Positions 13,101-22,696 of a stretch of 64,000 nucleotides of DNA are shown in pieces (position 1 is the first letter of the stretch; every line of letters starts with the position of its first letter). Location of the stretch: the NCBI RefSeq assembly GCF_032118995.1, contig NC_092650.1, positions 21,390,501 to 21,454,500 on the forward strand. Direction: 5' to 3'. The notes under the pieces are model-generated. The model was not told the DNA's origin, did no database searches, and saw only the letters and a program-made list of their open reading frames with translations. Made by a program: the position numbers and the translations under genes. The DNA comes from Asterias amurensis. Taxonomy: Eukaryota > Echinodermata > Asteroidea > Forcipulatida > Asteriidae.

Positions 13101-15903
13101 TGTGTGTTGTTATTCTCTCGGCAAACAGTGTCTAATTTTCTTGTTTTCTGTCTAATTGTTTATTTTGTAATTATTTGAACTTTTTTCTTTGCCTAATAAA
13201 CCTAAAATCAAAAGAAATAAACAAATTCAAGATGAAAGTGAAAGCCTCTTTAACACCAAATACTAGCCTATGTTTATCCAAATTACCTTTAAATCCAAGG
13301 TTGGCGTATTTTCAACTTGTTTAATACGAAATGCTAATGTATTCTCCCTCATACAGTCAACCATTCCACTTTAATAAATAATTTTCCATTTATTATGTTA
13401 TAATTTTCTATCCACCACCCACTCCCTCATCTATTCCACTTTTCCCTTTGTCTTTGCTCCATTTTACCGATTCCCACCCTCTCTTACTTGGATTACCCGT
13501 CTTACCATTCGAACAGTCACAGTTATGACCCACTCACAATCCGCGTCTTCCTGATACGGTAGCTTCTCGTCAAACCCCGCGCTGGTGATGACGCCCGATG
13601 GCCCCGCGCGATATTTCAGACTGTCGCAACCTGACGTGGCTAGTTCCGGAGGAGTTGGCGCTGGAAGTGTGAAACGCAAATCATCACACACTCATAGATG
13701 CAATTTTAAGGATGCACTCTCACAATGCATCTATTTGTTAAAATAGTTTGTTGCAGCTAAGATATGGTTTATAGTGGCTCATTGCCTTCAGGTTTGGTAC
13801 TTTGCGTTTTTAAAGCGTTGTTGTTTAAAATGGAAATAATTATGTTTTAAAAGTAGAACATAGTTAATAAGTTTTTCACTCTCCAAAATTGCGGACCTTG
13901 TTATAGCAATGACGGATCATTTCTGTCCCATGAGGTATTTAAAATGACACATACTCACAAGGCGGGGGATTTATTTCGTAAGTCGCAAGGAATCCACTGA
14001 ACGCCAAATTGTCATTCGAGACGAACGTAACGAATAGTTCGTTATCTGCTTCGACTGGGTCGGGGAGGTTTGAACCGCACAGCAGGGTTGGTGGAGGTCC
14101 GCCGATGTAGTCTGCCCACGGTCCGTGCACTATCACATAGTCTGCCATGCATAGGAAACTTGGCTCTATATCTATGTATTCGAACGTCAGAGTAATTATC
14201 TGTGAAACAATCAGGGTGGTCAATTATTTCCGGGCATATACAAGGCTATCCTTTTCAAAGCCAGATTTAAAAAAAAATGATTATACTACCGAAAGCTGTT
14301 GTACTCGTCTGACCAAAGGAAACTTTGTATTACCATTAAATAAGAGTGATTGCCAGCCAACTTTAAATGTGAGGCAAATCTTTTCAACTGTACTAATGCC
14401 CATCTCATACGAATCCAGATCCTATGAAACCAGAATCATCCAAAACTTGATTGAGCTTAATCAAGGATTTATGAAACAAAAGATTAAGGGTTACGGTCAG
14501 AACTATACAAGCTTCTCCTTTGAACGAAATACCGGTCTTGGAATGACGAAAGGAGTGATATTTTGTAAAGTTATGCCTGCAAACAGAACGCATAGTACGC
14601 CAGCGTTGGAGTCGGAAGTAGTGTGACTCCCCGAAAGTTGTCAAATCGAACCCATCGGTTCGGTGTCTCACCCAGTCCGCTGGAGCTTGGATGTGCCACG
14701 AACACAACGCGCTGTTTTCATACAGCGGGTTGGATGCATTACCGTAGTTCATGGTAGACAGGGTGCCGGTTAAGGCAGTCAGTAGTCTCGGCCCGCCACA
14801 CCCAGAGTCAATCGCATCAGCTGTGTGAGAGAAATCATAAATGGATAGAGTTTACAGGTTTGATATTTCGTAACCTGCGAACTTGGCCCTTTGTTTTGCA
14901 TCATGGGGGATGCTCATGTTTTTGTTTGTACTTCAATCAATAATTTGTAATCAATCAAAGGTAAATTTTAGAGCGCCAAAATCAAAAGTTTGTTCTAAGG
15001 CGCCGAGACACAGTTGAACGGTTAGTAAGCCTGCTAGATATTAAAACAAAGTGTACAGCTGAACGACATTTATGTCTAATTTTGTATATCCCACGAGGAT
15101 TTGACAAAAAAATGGCGATTTTCGATTACCTTATTTCATTTATTGCATCGGTCACCGGCGACCGATTTTACATTGGCTATGAGTTAAGGGTGTAATGACA
15201 ACAAATGTCTTCATTAACAATGTCCTTTGGGACTTTCGAAGGGCAGCGCAGAAATTACATAATTACAGATTTAATGGTTAATGCAAATTCAATGGCTTCT
15301 ATGTACCCTTCTTACATTAAAGACCCTGGACACTATTGGTAATTATCAAAGACTAGTCTTCTCACTTGATGTATCTCAACATGTGCATAAAAAAACTGTG
15401 AAAATTTGAGCTCAGTTGGTCGTTGAAGTTGCGAGATAACTATGAAAGAAAAAAACACCCTTGTCAAACGAAGTTGTGTGCTTTCAGATGCTTGATTTCG
15501 AGACCTCAAATTCTAAATCTGAGGTCTCGTAATCAAATCCGTGGAAAATTACTTCTTTCTCGAAAACTACGTCACTTCAGAGGGAGCCGTTTCTCACGGT
15601 GTTGTACAGTATCAACCTCTCCCCATTACTAATTTTTGTTACCATAAGGTTTTATGCTATAATAATTATTTTGAGTAGTTACTAATAGTGTCCACTGCCT
15701 TTAAATCAAAGTAAAGATAAAGAGGAAATCATGACAAAAGGAACTACAAACTGCCACAACAAATAAATTTCCACTGGACACAAGATGGATACAAAATATC
15801 TATTCAATATTGCACATTACGTAAACCTATACTTACCAGTTACGCCTAATGTAATGAGAGCAAACACTACACGCCACACACTAGGGTAATTCAGTCGCTC
15901 CAT
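7123..15903 (-). CDS. Secreted modular serine protease: signal peptide-CUB-CUB-LDLa-trypsin
   Basis: Eleven exons on the minus strand (15837-15903, 14672-14820, 13959-14199, 13506-13660, 12687-12927, 11850-11966, 11315-11415, 10732-10823, 9587-9855, 8674-8813, 7123-7290) total 1740 nt, or 579 aa, with all phases matching. Residues 1-22 are a signal peptide. CUB1 starts at C30 and CUB2 at C164, each split over two exons with the second ending in phase 1. A six-cysteine LDLa module fills one exon (287-322, ending [11 protein letters not shown]). The protease follows, with catalytic H384 (SAAHC), D434 (DIALL) and S527 (GDSGG). D521, six residues before the serine, marks trypsin-like specificity. 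C329 (SCGLP) and C454 should tether the two chains. The activation site is odd: the mature end IVGG follows Asn342, not Arg or Lys. Substrate is unknown; a role in coelomic fluid proteolysis is a guess. I know no vertebrate protein with exactly this order. Confidence 0.93.
7737..8082 (-). repeat. MITE family A, 5'-truncated
   Basis: The family interior starts at CAAAGACTAGTCTTCTTGC without the outer terminus, and the right end is CCAATAGTGTTCGCTGCCTT. It lies in the last intron of the protease gene. Confidence 0.8.
8396..8583. repeat. Imperfect-palindrome MITE
   Basis: The left part GATTTCACGAAACGCTAGGA and the right part TAGGAAGAGTTTGGTGAAAT are imperfect inverted ends. The interior is rich in TAATCC/GGATTA and ACTCG/CGAGT inverted motifs. 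Located in a protease gene intron. Confidence 0.6.
9283..9429. repeat. Near-perfect hairpin MITE
   Basis: The arms GGGGTGGATTTCACAAAGGT and ACCTTTGTGAAATCCACCCC are exact inverted copies. Pairing continues inward through GACTAGTCCTAGGCAATGCT to a short centre holding two tandem copies of CACTTAACCAGTCCTAT. Located in a protease intron between the D- and H-bearing parts of the minus-strand gene and its 3' exons. Confidence 0.85.
9926..10117. repeat. MITE-like element with about 30-bp inverted ends
   Basis: Left ATAAGTTCACTGGGTTTCTT and right AAGAAACCCAGTGAACTTAT class ends form inverted repeats that include GAGCCAGTTG/CAACTGGCTT. There is no ORF. It lies in a protease intron. Confidence 0.7.
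10346..10599. repeat. MITE family C (GGGCCCAATTTCATGGCTCT)
   Basis: Exact inverted ends CAGGGCCCAATTTCATGGCT and AGCCATGAAATTGGGCCCTG flank an interior of repeated GCGCTTAC/GTAAGCGC motifs. A second copy lies at 54086-54304, so this is a dispersed family. Confidence 0.88.
11526..11840 (-). repeat. MITE family A, 3'-truncated
   Basis: Left terminus AAGGCACTGGACACTATGAG with the family interior; the right terminus is lost near the LDLa exon. It lies in the intron between the LDLa exon and the exon with the activation site. Confidence 0.8.
15319..15704 (-). repeat. MITE family A, complete
   Basis: Termini AAAGACCCTGGACACTATTG and CTAATAGTGTCCACTGCCTT. It lies in the first intron of the protease gene, between the signal-peptide exon and CUB1. 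Confidence 0.87.
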
Positions 15904-16780
15904 TGTTTTAATGTTCTTCCTCCCTGACCTATTTCCTTACTCCAGTGTTGATTAAGGTTGTTCTAACGTAAGACAAGACTTGAGAGAAGACTAAGCTGCA
16001 TTTGGTGGAGCTCTATTCATGGAAGATCTTTTGCATTCCTTGGAGACGCTTAGAAACCCTAAAGGTTCCCAAATAAAAAGGTTGGCATAATAATTATTAA
16101 AAACACCAGACGGATGTTGGGTGTTTTTTAAACGGATTATTTATAGTGGGAATACAACATGTGTAGATTATTAATTATACATAAGTGGATTGTGGCACAG
16201 ATAGAGATTGGAATATTTACTTACGTATAGGTATAGGCCTAAATAAATGGATTATTCATACGAACATTTCCAGTAGTAAGATTATTTTTAAAAAGTCACC
16301 ATCGGTGGAAAGATCCGATCTTTCTATTTCTTATTGGTAAAGTTTTATGATAATATTGTAATTACAATATAATATCTAAGTCGTATAACGCGCATGTATC
16401 TACATAACAAGCTTTCAAGGCGCTTAGTATAATATATACATTACACAGAAGGAATGGTTATTGAAGTTATGAGTTATGAGACCAAGTTATGTAGCACCTT
16501 ATAAGGGTTTACAAGGTGCTATAACGGCGCATTCAGCAGCCATGCAGGGTAGTGCATACAACTGAACTGCATCCATCAGTATTACAACAGACTTCTATGC
16601 TCGTCAGGTTTGTACTGCAGTTTTGAGTGTAAGGTAGGTCGCAATTGGAAGGAAGATGGTTGATGAGTGCAGTCGAGGAACGTCTCCTAGGGAAGGGCTT
16701 TGAAACGACTGGGTTTACACGTCCGTGGCTATAATTGAACTGTTTTTTGGGTTGTTGTTTTGGGGGTTTTGGGGTGGGAT

Positions 16781-16915
16781 AACTTTCCTTATGGCGCCAC
16801 CACTTTTTCACTCATTTTTACAAAAAGGGATATATCAATCAGGTAAATTAGATACTATATTATTTTACTTCGAATGAAAAAGTGGTGGCGCCATACGGAA
16901 ACTTTTCCTTGGGGT
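16781..16915. repeat. Hairpin MITE family H (TATGGCGCCACCACTTTTTC)
   Basis: Left ATGGCGCCACCACTTTTTCA and right AAAAAGTGGTGGCGCCATAC form inverted arms around an AT-rich core. One arm of a related element is seen at 46858-46925. Confidence 0.8.
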
Positions 16916-17187
16916 GTTTTTTTGCAGACCTGTTTGCTTCTGTACTTTAGTAAGACGAGAAGTGAACCGAATCAATAATTAGTATTATTGTGGAGTCATG
17001 TATCATTCAGCGAAACCTTCATTACTATTTTTAGACCCTATACCATTTTGAGCAAGGACAATGATACAGACCAGCCTTGATTGCCTCATCAGAGACATGG
17101 AGCGTAACATGTCTATTTATTAATAGGCTTAACAAAAAAATACTCACCACGTCTATTTTGTCTAAACAAGTTCCACTCCGTTGCATT

Positions 17188-17305
17188 AAAGGCACTGGAT
17201 ATTATTGGTTATTGTCAAAGACCAGTCTTCTTTAGTTCTTCTCACTTAGTGTATCTCACTCAACATATTATGCATACAATAACCAACCTGTGTAAATTTG
17301 AGCTT
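17188..17305 (-). repeat. MITE family A, truncated fragment
   Basis: Starts AAAGGCACTGGATATTATTG and stops inside the family at TTGAGCTTTCG, about 40 bp before the conserved lectin promoter block. The break probably coincides with the edge of the lectin duplication unit. Confidence 0.75.
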
Positions 17306-17345
17306 TCGAAATTAACGGTGTCAGAAAACGCAAACTCGAGCGGAA

Positions 17346-17359
17346 CTAATTGCAATTAG
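17346..17359. promoter_or_regulatory. Perfect palindrome upstream of lectin 1
   Basis: CTAATTGCAATTAG is its own reverse complement and lies 150 bp before the lectin 1 ATG. The same 14-mer is 167 bp before lectin 2 (34077-34090), and a diverged form precedes lectin 3 (about 39411-39426). The core resembles C/EBP (TTGCAA) and homeodomain (TAATT) sites. A regulatory role is inferred from position and conservation. Confidence 0.5.
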
Positions 17360-17508
17360 TGCGCTCGTCGTCATTATAACCGATGTGGACTATAAGAGTT
17401 GGCAGCAGATGCCATTTTGGACTATCTGTGTAATTTTAACTGAGACTTCACGGACCCTCACTCCTTTGCCGTCATAAAATCGAACCAGTACTTTTGCTGA
17501 ATTCCAGA

Positions 17509-18060
17509 ATGAATGTTATTCAAGTTTTGAGTTTTCTTCTGGGTCTCGGTTGTGAACGTATACTGGCAGATACCTGCCAGCAAAAGAACTGCCAGCGTGG
17601 AAACTGCCCTCCTGATTGGCGCAAAGACGGAGCGTCATGTTACTTCATTACGGAGAAGATGACTTGGACCAAAGCAGAGAGTTTTTGTTCCGAGTATGGA
17701 GCAACGCTTGGTATCCCAAACTCACAATCCGAACACGAGTTTATTTGGGAATTCTTTCTGCAAAATATTCAGGATACCCCAACTCCGGACCTCTGGATTG
17801 GTTTTATCAACACGAAGGGAAATTGGGATGATGCACGTCGTAGTGATGCGAGCGGGTCCTATGAGAACTGGGCGGCAGGACAACCGGATGGCTTTGCTTA
17901 CTACGTTTGCACTACAATGTGGGCTGAACATGACGGCAAGTGGGATGATCAACATTGCCTTAACGACCAAAACGCAGTCTGTGAGCTCCCCGTACCTGTC
18001 ACCAACACCCCGTTATTCTGCCTGTACACCGGTGATGATGGTCGCCTTAATTCTCAGTAA
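17509..18060 (+). CDS. Secreted C-type lectin, copy 1
   Basis: One exon, 183 aa. I chose the ATG at 17509 because residues 1-20 then form a typical signal peptide and the same MN(V/I) start occurs in the two relatives; the open frame upstream begins with a TTG. The mature protein opens with a cysteine-rich stretch (CQQKNCQRGNCPPDW), then a long-form C-type lectin domain: WIGF at 96-99, galactose-type QPD at 125-127, WDD at 145-147 and closing cysteines near 150 and 158. The QPD motif predicts calcium-dependent galactose binding in this family. The C-terminal extension is PVPVTNTPLFCLYTGDD. The TAA stop lies within a perfect donor-like GTAAGT, and a PAN-like tract follows in another frame, so a spliced longer form is possible. 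An agglutinin or immune role is inferred. Confidence 0.9.
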   Translation: MNVIQVLSFLLGLGCERILADTCQQKNCQRGNCPPDWRKDGASCYFITEKMTWTKAESFCSEYGATLGIPNSQSEHEFIWEFFLQNIQDTPTPDLWIGFINTKGNWDDARRSDASGSYENWAAGQPDGFAYYVCTTMWAEHDGKWDDQHCLNDQNAVCELPVPVTNTPLFCLYTGDDGRLNSQ

Positions 18061-18232
18061 GTGTCTCGAGTCATGCGAAAAGGCTGCTCAAAATCACACC
18101 GTGACATTGGTCATCCAATCTGCTGGAGGGAATGTGGTGTGCCAGCTCAACAACACAACTCGTCATGGTGCGGCTGCTGGAGGAGACATCAAGGAAGAGG
18201 AGAAATGCCACGTTTTGTCCCAAATTTCATTG
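18054..18232 (+). pseudogene. PAN/apple-like tract after lectin 1
   Basis: In the +1 frame relative to the lectin, the DNA past the lectin stop reads SKCLESCEKAAQ, then NVVCQLNNTTR and GDIKEEEKC. The cysteine and asparagine spacing resembles a PAN/apple module. It stays open in this copy, whereas copies 2 and 3 have an in-frame TGA. It is either a decayed 3' exon of an older lectin-PAN protein or part of an alternative transcript. Family assignment is by eye only. Confidence 0.4.
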
Positions 18233-18296
18233 AATAGAAAAACAGCATGACACGTCCCTTGACTCTAAGAAAGTGACTCTCTGGTCAGTGGATGTT

Positions 18297-19937
18297 CGAG
18301 GATTTTGAATGCATGTCTCGATGGTTCGTGACTGCATGTCTCGATGTATCGTGACTGCATGTCTCGATGTATCGTGACTGCATGTCTCGATGGTTCGTGA
18401 CTGCATGTCTCGATGGTTCGTGACTGCATGTCTCGATGGTTCGTGACTGCATGTCTCGATGTATCGTGACTGCATGTCTCGATGTATCGTGACTGCATGT
18501 CTCAATGAATTGTGACTGCTTGTCTCGATGTATCGTCACTGCATGTCTCGATGTATCGTGAATGCATGTCTCGATGTATTGTGACTGCTTGTCTCGATGT
18601 GTCGTGACTGCATGTCTCGATGTATCGTGACTGCATTTCTCGATGTATCGTGACTGCATGTCTCGATGTATCGTGACTGCATGTCTCAATGAATTGTGAC
18701 TGCTTGTCTCAATGTATCGTCACTGCATGTCTCGATGTATCGTGACTGCATGTCTCGATGTATCGTGAGTGCATGTCTAGATGTATCGTGAATGCATGTC
18801 TCGATGTATCGTGACTGCATGTCTCGATGTATCGTGAGTGCATGTCTCGATGTATCGTGACTGCATGTCTCGATGTATCGTGACTGCTTGTCTCGATGTA
18901 TCGTGAATGCATGTCTCGATGTATCATGACTGCATGTCTCGATGTATCGTGACGGCATGTTTCGATGTATCGTGACTGCATGTCTCGATGTATCGTGACG
19001 GCATGTTTCGATGTATCGTGACTGCATGTCTCGATGTATCGTGAATGCATGTCTCGATGTATCGTGACTGCATGTCTCGATGTATCGTGAGTGCATGACT
19101 CGATGTATCGTGACTGCATGTCTCGATGTATCGTGAGTGCATGTCTCGATGTATCGTGAATGCATGTCTCGATGTATCGTGACTGCATGTCTCGATGTAT
19201 CGTGACTGCATGTCTCGATGTATCGTGACTGCTTGTCTCGATGTATCGTGAATGCATGTCTCGATGTATCGTGACTGCTTGTCTCGATGTATCGTGAATG
19301 CATGTCTCGATGTATCGTGACTGCATGTCTCGATGTATCGTGACGGCATGTTTCGATGTATCGTGACTGCATGTCTCGATGTATCGTGACTGCATGTCTC
19401 GATGTATCGTGACTGCATGTCTCGATGTATCGTGACTGCATGTCTCGATGTATCGTGACTGCATGTCTCGATGTATCGTGAATGCATGTCTCGATGTATC
19501 GTGACTGCTTGTATTGATGTATCGTGACTGCATGTCTTGATGTATCGTGAATGCATGTCTCGATGTATCGTGACTGCTTGTATTGATGTATCGTGAATGC
19601 ATGTCTCGATGTATCGTGACTGCATGTCTAGATGTATCGTGACTGCATGTCTCGATGTATCGTGACTGCATGTCTCGATGTATCGTGACTGCATGTCTCG
19701 ATGTATCGTGACTGCATGTCTCGATGTATCGTGACTGCATGTCTCGATGTATCGTGACTGCATGTCTCGATGTATCGTGACTGCATGTCTCGATGTATCG
19801 TGAATGCATGTCTCGATGTATGGTGACTGCTTGTATTGATGTATCGTGAATGCATGTCTCGATGTATCGTGACTGCATGTCTAGATGTATCGTGACTGCA
19901 TGTCTCGATGTATCGTGACTGCTTGTATTGATGTTTC
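18297..19937. repeat. 23-bp minisatellite, about 71 units
   Basis: A continuous head-to-tail array of a 23-bp unit containing CGATGTATCGTGACTGCATG, with single-base variants such as CTTGT for CATGT, AATGC for ACTGC and GGTTCG for GTATCG. There are no unique spacers. The minus strand has no stops in the consensus, so it shows long overlapping ORFs in all three frames that all spell the same 23-residue repeat (containing SRYIETCSHDTSRHAVTIH); I regard these as artefacts of the period. The array is part of the lectin duplication unit. Confidence 0.97.
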
Positions 19938-20404
19938 ATGACAAACACATTATACATTATTTTTAGTAGTCAGAGTAACTCTTCTATTTCCAATATTTGT
20001 TGTACTCACTGCAAACTCACTCAAACACTACTTGTGTGCACTTTAACAATAAATTGTAAATATTATCAACACATAAATAGGCTTTAAGAATTTTTGACAT
20101 AAGAAGATCAGAAAAAACACAATAATAAAGTTTTGAATTTGGTGAATTATATTACAAATTGGTAGATGCATAATCATACAACTTGTCAAAGAATAATAAT
20201 GTATTTAATCATTAACAAACTAAAACTATATAGATGTGTTTATGTTATTGTGTGGTTGGATCTGAGCGATTATTTTCATATATATTGATTATATACTTGA
20301 TGGCTGTTAATACGGAAGTTAAATCTGTGGACCTTAGACATAGCGTATTTGGCATCAGCATGCAATTTATGAAGCGCACATAGTAAAAGGTCCATCCAAT
20401 CTCA
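19938..20404. other. Right flank of lectin duplication unit 1
   Basis: AT-rich DNA with no ORF. Its first part (TCATGACAAACAC, then TAGTAGTCAGAGTAACTCTT) is matched after the short array at 35142-35205, and further matches (AACTCACTCA, TTGTAGATGCA-like) run on to about 35470, so the duplicated block continues about 400 bp past the minisatellite. Confidence 0.6.
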
Positions 20405-20599
20405 TCTATACTATTAAAAGTGTAACCCGCGCCATCTTGGATTGGAATTTAGAAGGTCCAGTGGCATGGCATCCTTGTGGACTCCAACACGGTTGTGTCG
20501 TTACAGACGTCGGGTTGCAAGTCTACAAAACCCTGAACCGAACTCCCTCTTACGAGTTGTCTGATTGGCTGGAGTCACGAGCGATATCTCCTTACGTGT

Positions 20600-20752
20600 G
20601 TGGTTGTCTGGTTTTGATATGGGCCACCTGTTGGTCGAAGGGGGAAGCTGTAGGCTGCACACAGAGTCACCTCTGTGGTTGTCTGGTTTTGATATGGGCC
20701 ACCTGTTGGTCTAAGGGGGAGCTGTATAGGCTGCACACAGAGCCACCTCTTT
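20600..20752. repeat. Tandem duplication of a 72-bp segment
   Basis: GGTTGTCTGGTTTTGATATG, GGGCCACCTGTTGGTC and GGCTGCACACAGAG occur in the same order twice, about 72 bp apart. The ORFs across it are by-products. Confidence 0.85.
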
Positions 20753-21210
20753 AGGTTTGAAGTGGGTGGCAACCTTGGACTCCCATTAACATTCCAGAGT
20801 GACTCGTTGATGTTTCGCAGAGGGGTAAATGGCATTGTGTATAAACCATTTTGTATAGGGGGGTTTAATTTCGCGTGTTGAATAAAAAACGTTAGGCTTA
20901 AATACATGCATCTGTTACATATGTGTTTATTACCATTAAGTCACTCATGTAGGCCTACCCAACTTTCCAGCATTTTTTAAACGCATCAAACATCAGCAAC
21001 CCATTGTTGTGAAACTTTATTTGTTCCATTTAACTCTGCACCGTTAGTGGTACAGTCCATATGTCATCCCCCACACACAGAACGTACACACGCAAAAGTT
21101 GAAACATTTTCAAAAAGAAAGTAAATACATTACTGATTCTTTTCATATACATTGTATAGGTTTTGCCACTTAAACCTACAAAAGAGTACATGAAATCACC
21201 GTTTAAGAAT

Positions 21211-21703
21211 ATAATAGATGTTAAATTTGCATCGGGGATAAAGAATATTAATATTTTTGGTTTTTACCCATACACCGATGTGTGTTAGCACTGTATACTC
21301 AGTACTTTCCCGAGTCCTGTGAAAAAATATCACAGGCATGTTACTCGGGTGGGATTCGAACCCACGACCCTTGCAATTCTAGAGCAGTGTCTTACCAACT
21401 AGGACCTCGGTAGTCTAGTTGGTAAGACACTGCTCTAGAATTGCAAGGGTCGTGGGTTCGAATCCCACCCGAGTAACATGCCTGTGATATTTTTTCACAG
21501 GACTCGGGAAAGTACTGAGTATACAGTGCTAACACACATCGGTGTATGGGTAAAAACCAAAATATTAATATTCTTTATCCCCGATGCAAATTTAACATCT
21601 ATTATATCGTTGCGGTACCCGCTGCCAAAAACATAGGATTCGAACTGCCTCTAGCTGCCGGGCAACCTCGGTAGTCTAGTTGGTAAGACACTGCTCTAGA
21701 ATC
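21211..21703. mobile_element. Inverted SINE dimer plus third SINE head, flanked by a 10-bp target duplication
   Basis: Two copies of a tRNA-derived SINE lie head to head and form a palindrome of about 400 bp centred near 21408. The right copy starts CCTCGGTAGTCTAGTTGGTA (A box), has GGGTTCGAATCCC (B box) near 21455 and a 3' body ending in ATGCAAATTT. A third, truncated head follows at 21665-21703. GTTTAAGAAT occurs at 21201-21210 and again at 21704-21713, so the whole composite looks like one insertion with its target duplication. Confidence 0.8.
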
Positions 21704-22696
21704 GTTTAAGAATAGTAAGCTTTCATAGTTACGAACTTTGTGAAACATCAACGGCTGTTTTGAAGCTGTAAACGAACATTCCATTCAAAGTTCTGAAGCA
21801 ACCAAATTGTTAGAACGCAGTTTGGTCAGGACTCAGGATGTAGATTTTGCCCAATCCGTTTTGTATTAAGCAATCGGCCGTCGGGTTTTGTTATCGAAAG
21901 AGCCTTCATGTGCAGCTGAATCGGGTACTTTTTACGAATTTCTCCTTACAAAATTAACCAAACTGGCCTAGAAACCCTTAAAACAACAAGGCAAATGTTT
22001 TCTGAAAGTGAATTAAATGAGAGGATGTAGGGGTAGCTGGCCTACAAACCCTCAAAATAACTAGGCAAATGTTTTTTCTGAAAGTGAATTAAGTGAGAGA
22101 ATGTAGGAGTAGTTATTAAAGACCAATAAAATTACCGTTTCTATTATTTTAGTTCGTATATGGTTCCACAGATAATTATGGTAACATATATAATTGGATG
22201 TTTTATCGGGGTCCGCCCGATAGTCCGAAGGTCCGTTAGTCCGAAGGTGCAATAGTCCGAAGGTTCGATAGTCCGAACGCGCAAATTTTCCATAAGAGGG
22301 GGTTCATTAGTCCAAAAATGTAATAGGGTTCGTTAATCCGAACATATGATGCGATAGTCCGAAGGTTCATTAGTCCGAAGGTTCATCGATCCGAAGGTTT
22401 ACTGGTCCGAAGGTTCGGTAATCCGAATTTAAAAAAGGTTAGTTGGTCCGAAGGTTCGATAGTCCGAAACAAAAACGAGGTTCAACAGTCCGAAGGTTCA
22501 TTATTCCGAATCGACGACAAGGTTCGATAGTCCGAATTGACGATAAGGTTCGATAGTCCGAATCGACAATAAGGTTCGATAGTCCGAACTGACAATAAGG
22601 TTCGATAGTCCGAATCGATAATAAGGTTCGATTAAGGTTCGAAAGACGCACACCGTCGGGAAATTTAAATAATAAGTTCGTTTTGTTCATAGATAT

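Larger units (their letters stand above)
15904..17345. other. Intergenic DNA between protease and lectin 1
   Basis: Upstream side of the protease (right of its ATG) and of lectin 1. Apart from the elements listed separately (hairpin MITE 16781-16915, truncated family A copy 17188-17305) it holds a fragment at 16490-16535 with an inverted AGCACCTTATAAGG motif that resembles SINE body sequence. No exon recognised. Confidence 0.5.

Noticed and set aside
17494-17508. Longer lectin 1 N-terminus (MLNSR)
   Set aside because: The upstream codon is TTG, not ATG. The signal peptide and the relatives support the ATG at 17509.
18297-19937. CRISPR-like array
   Set aside because: Units join directly with no unique spacers, and the surroundings are animal DNA.
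18227-19957. Long overlapping minus-strand ORFs (up to 389 codons) as protein genes
   Set aside because: They are produced by a stop-free 23-bp tandem repeat; all frames give the same peptide and there is no non-repeat coding sequence.
21340-21475. Two divergent tRNA genes
   Set aside because: The tRNA-like parts continue into a shared non-tRNA body, are flanked by a target duplication and recur elsewhere, so they are SINE heads.
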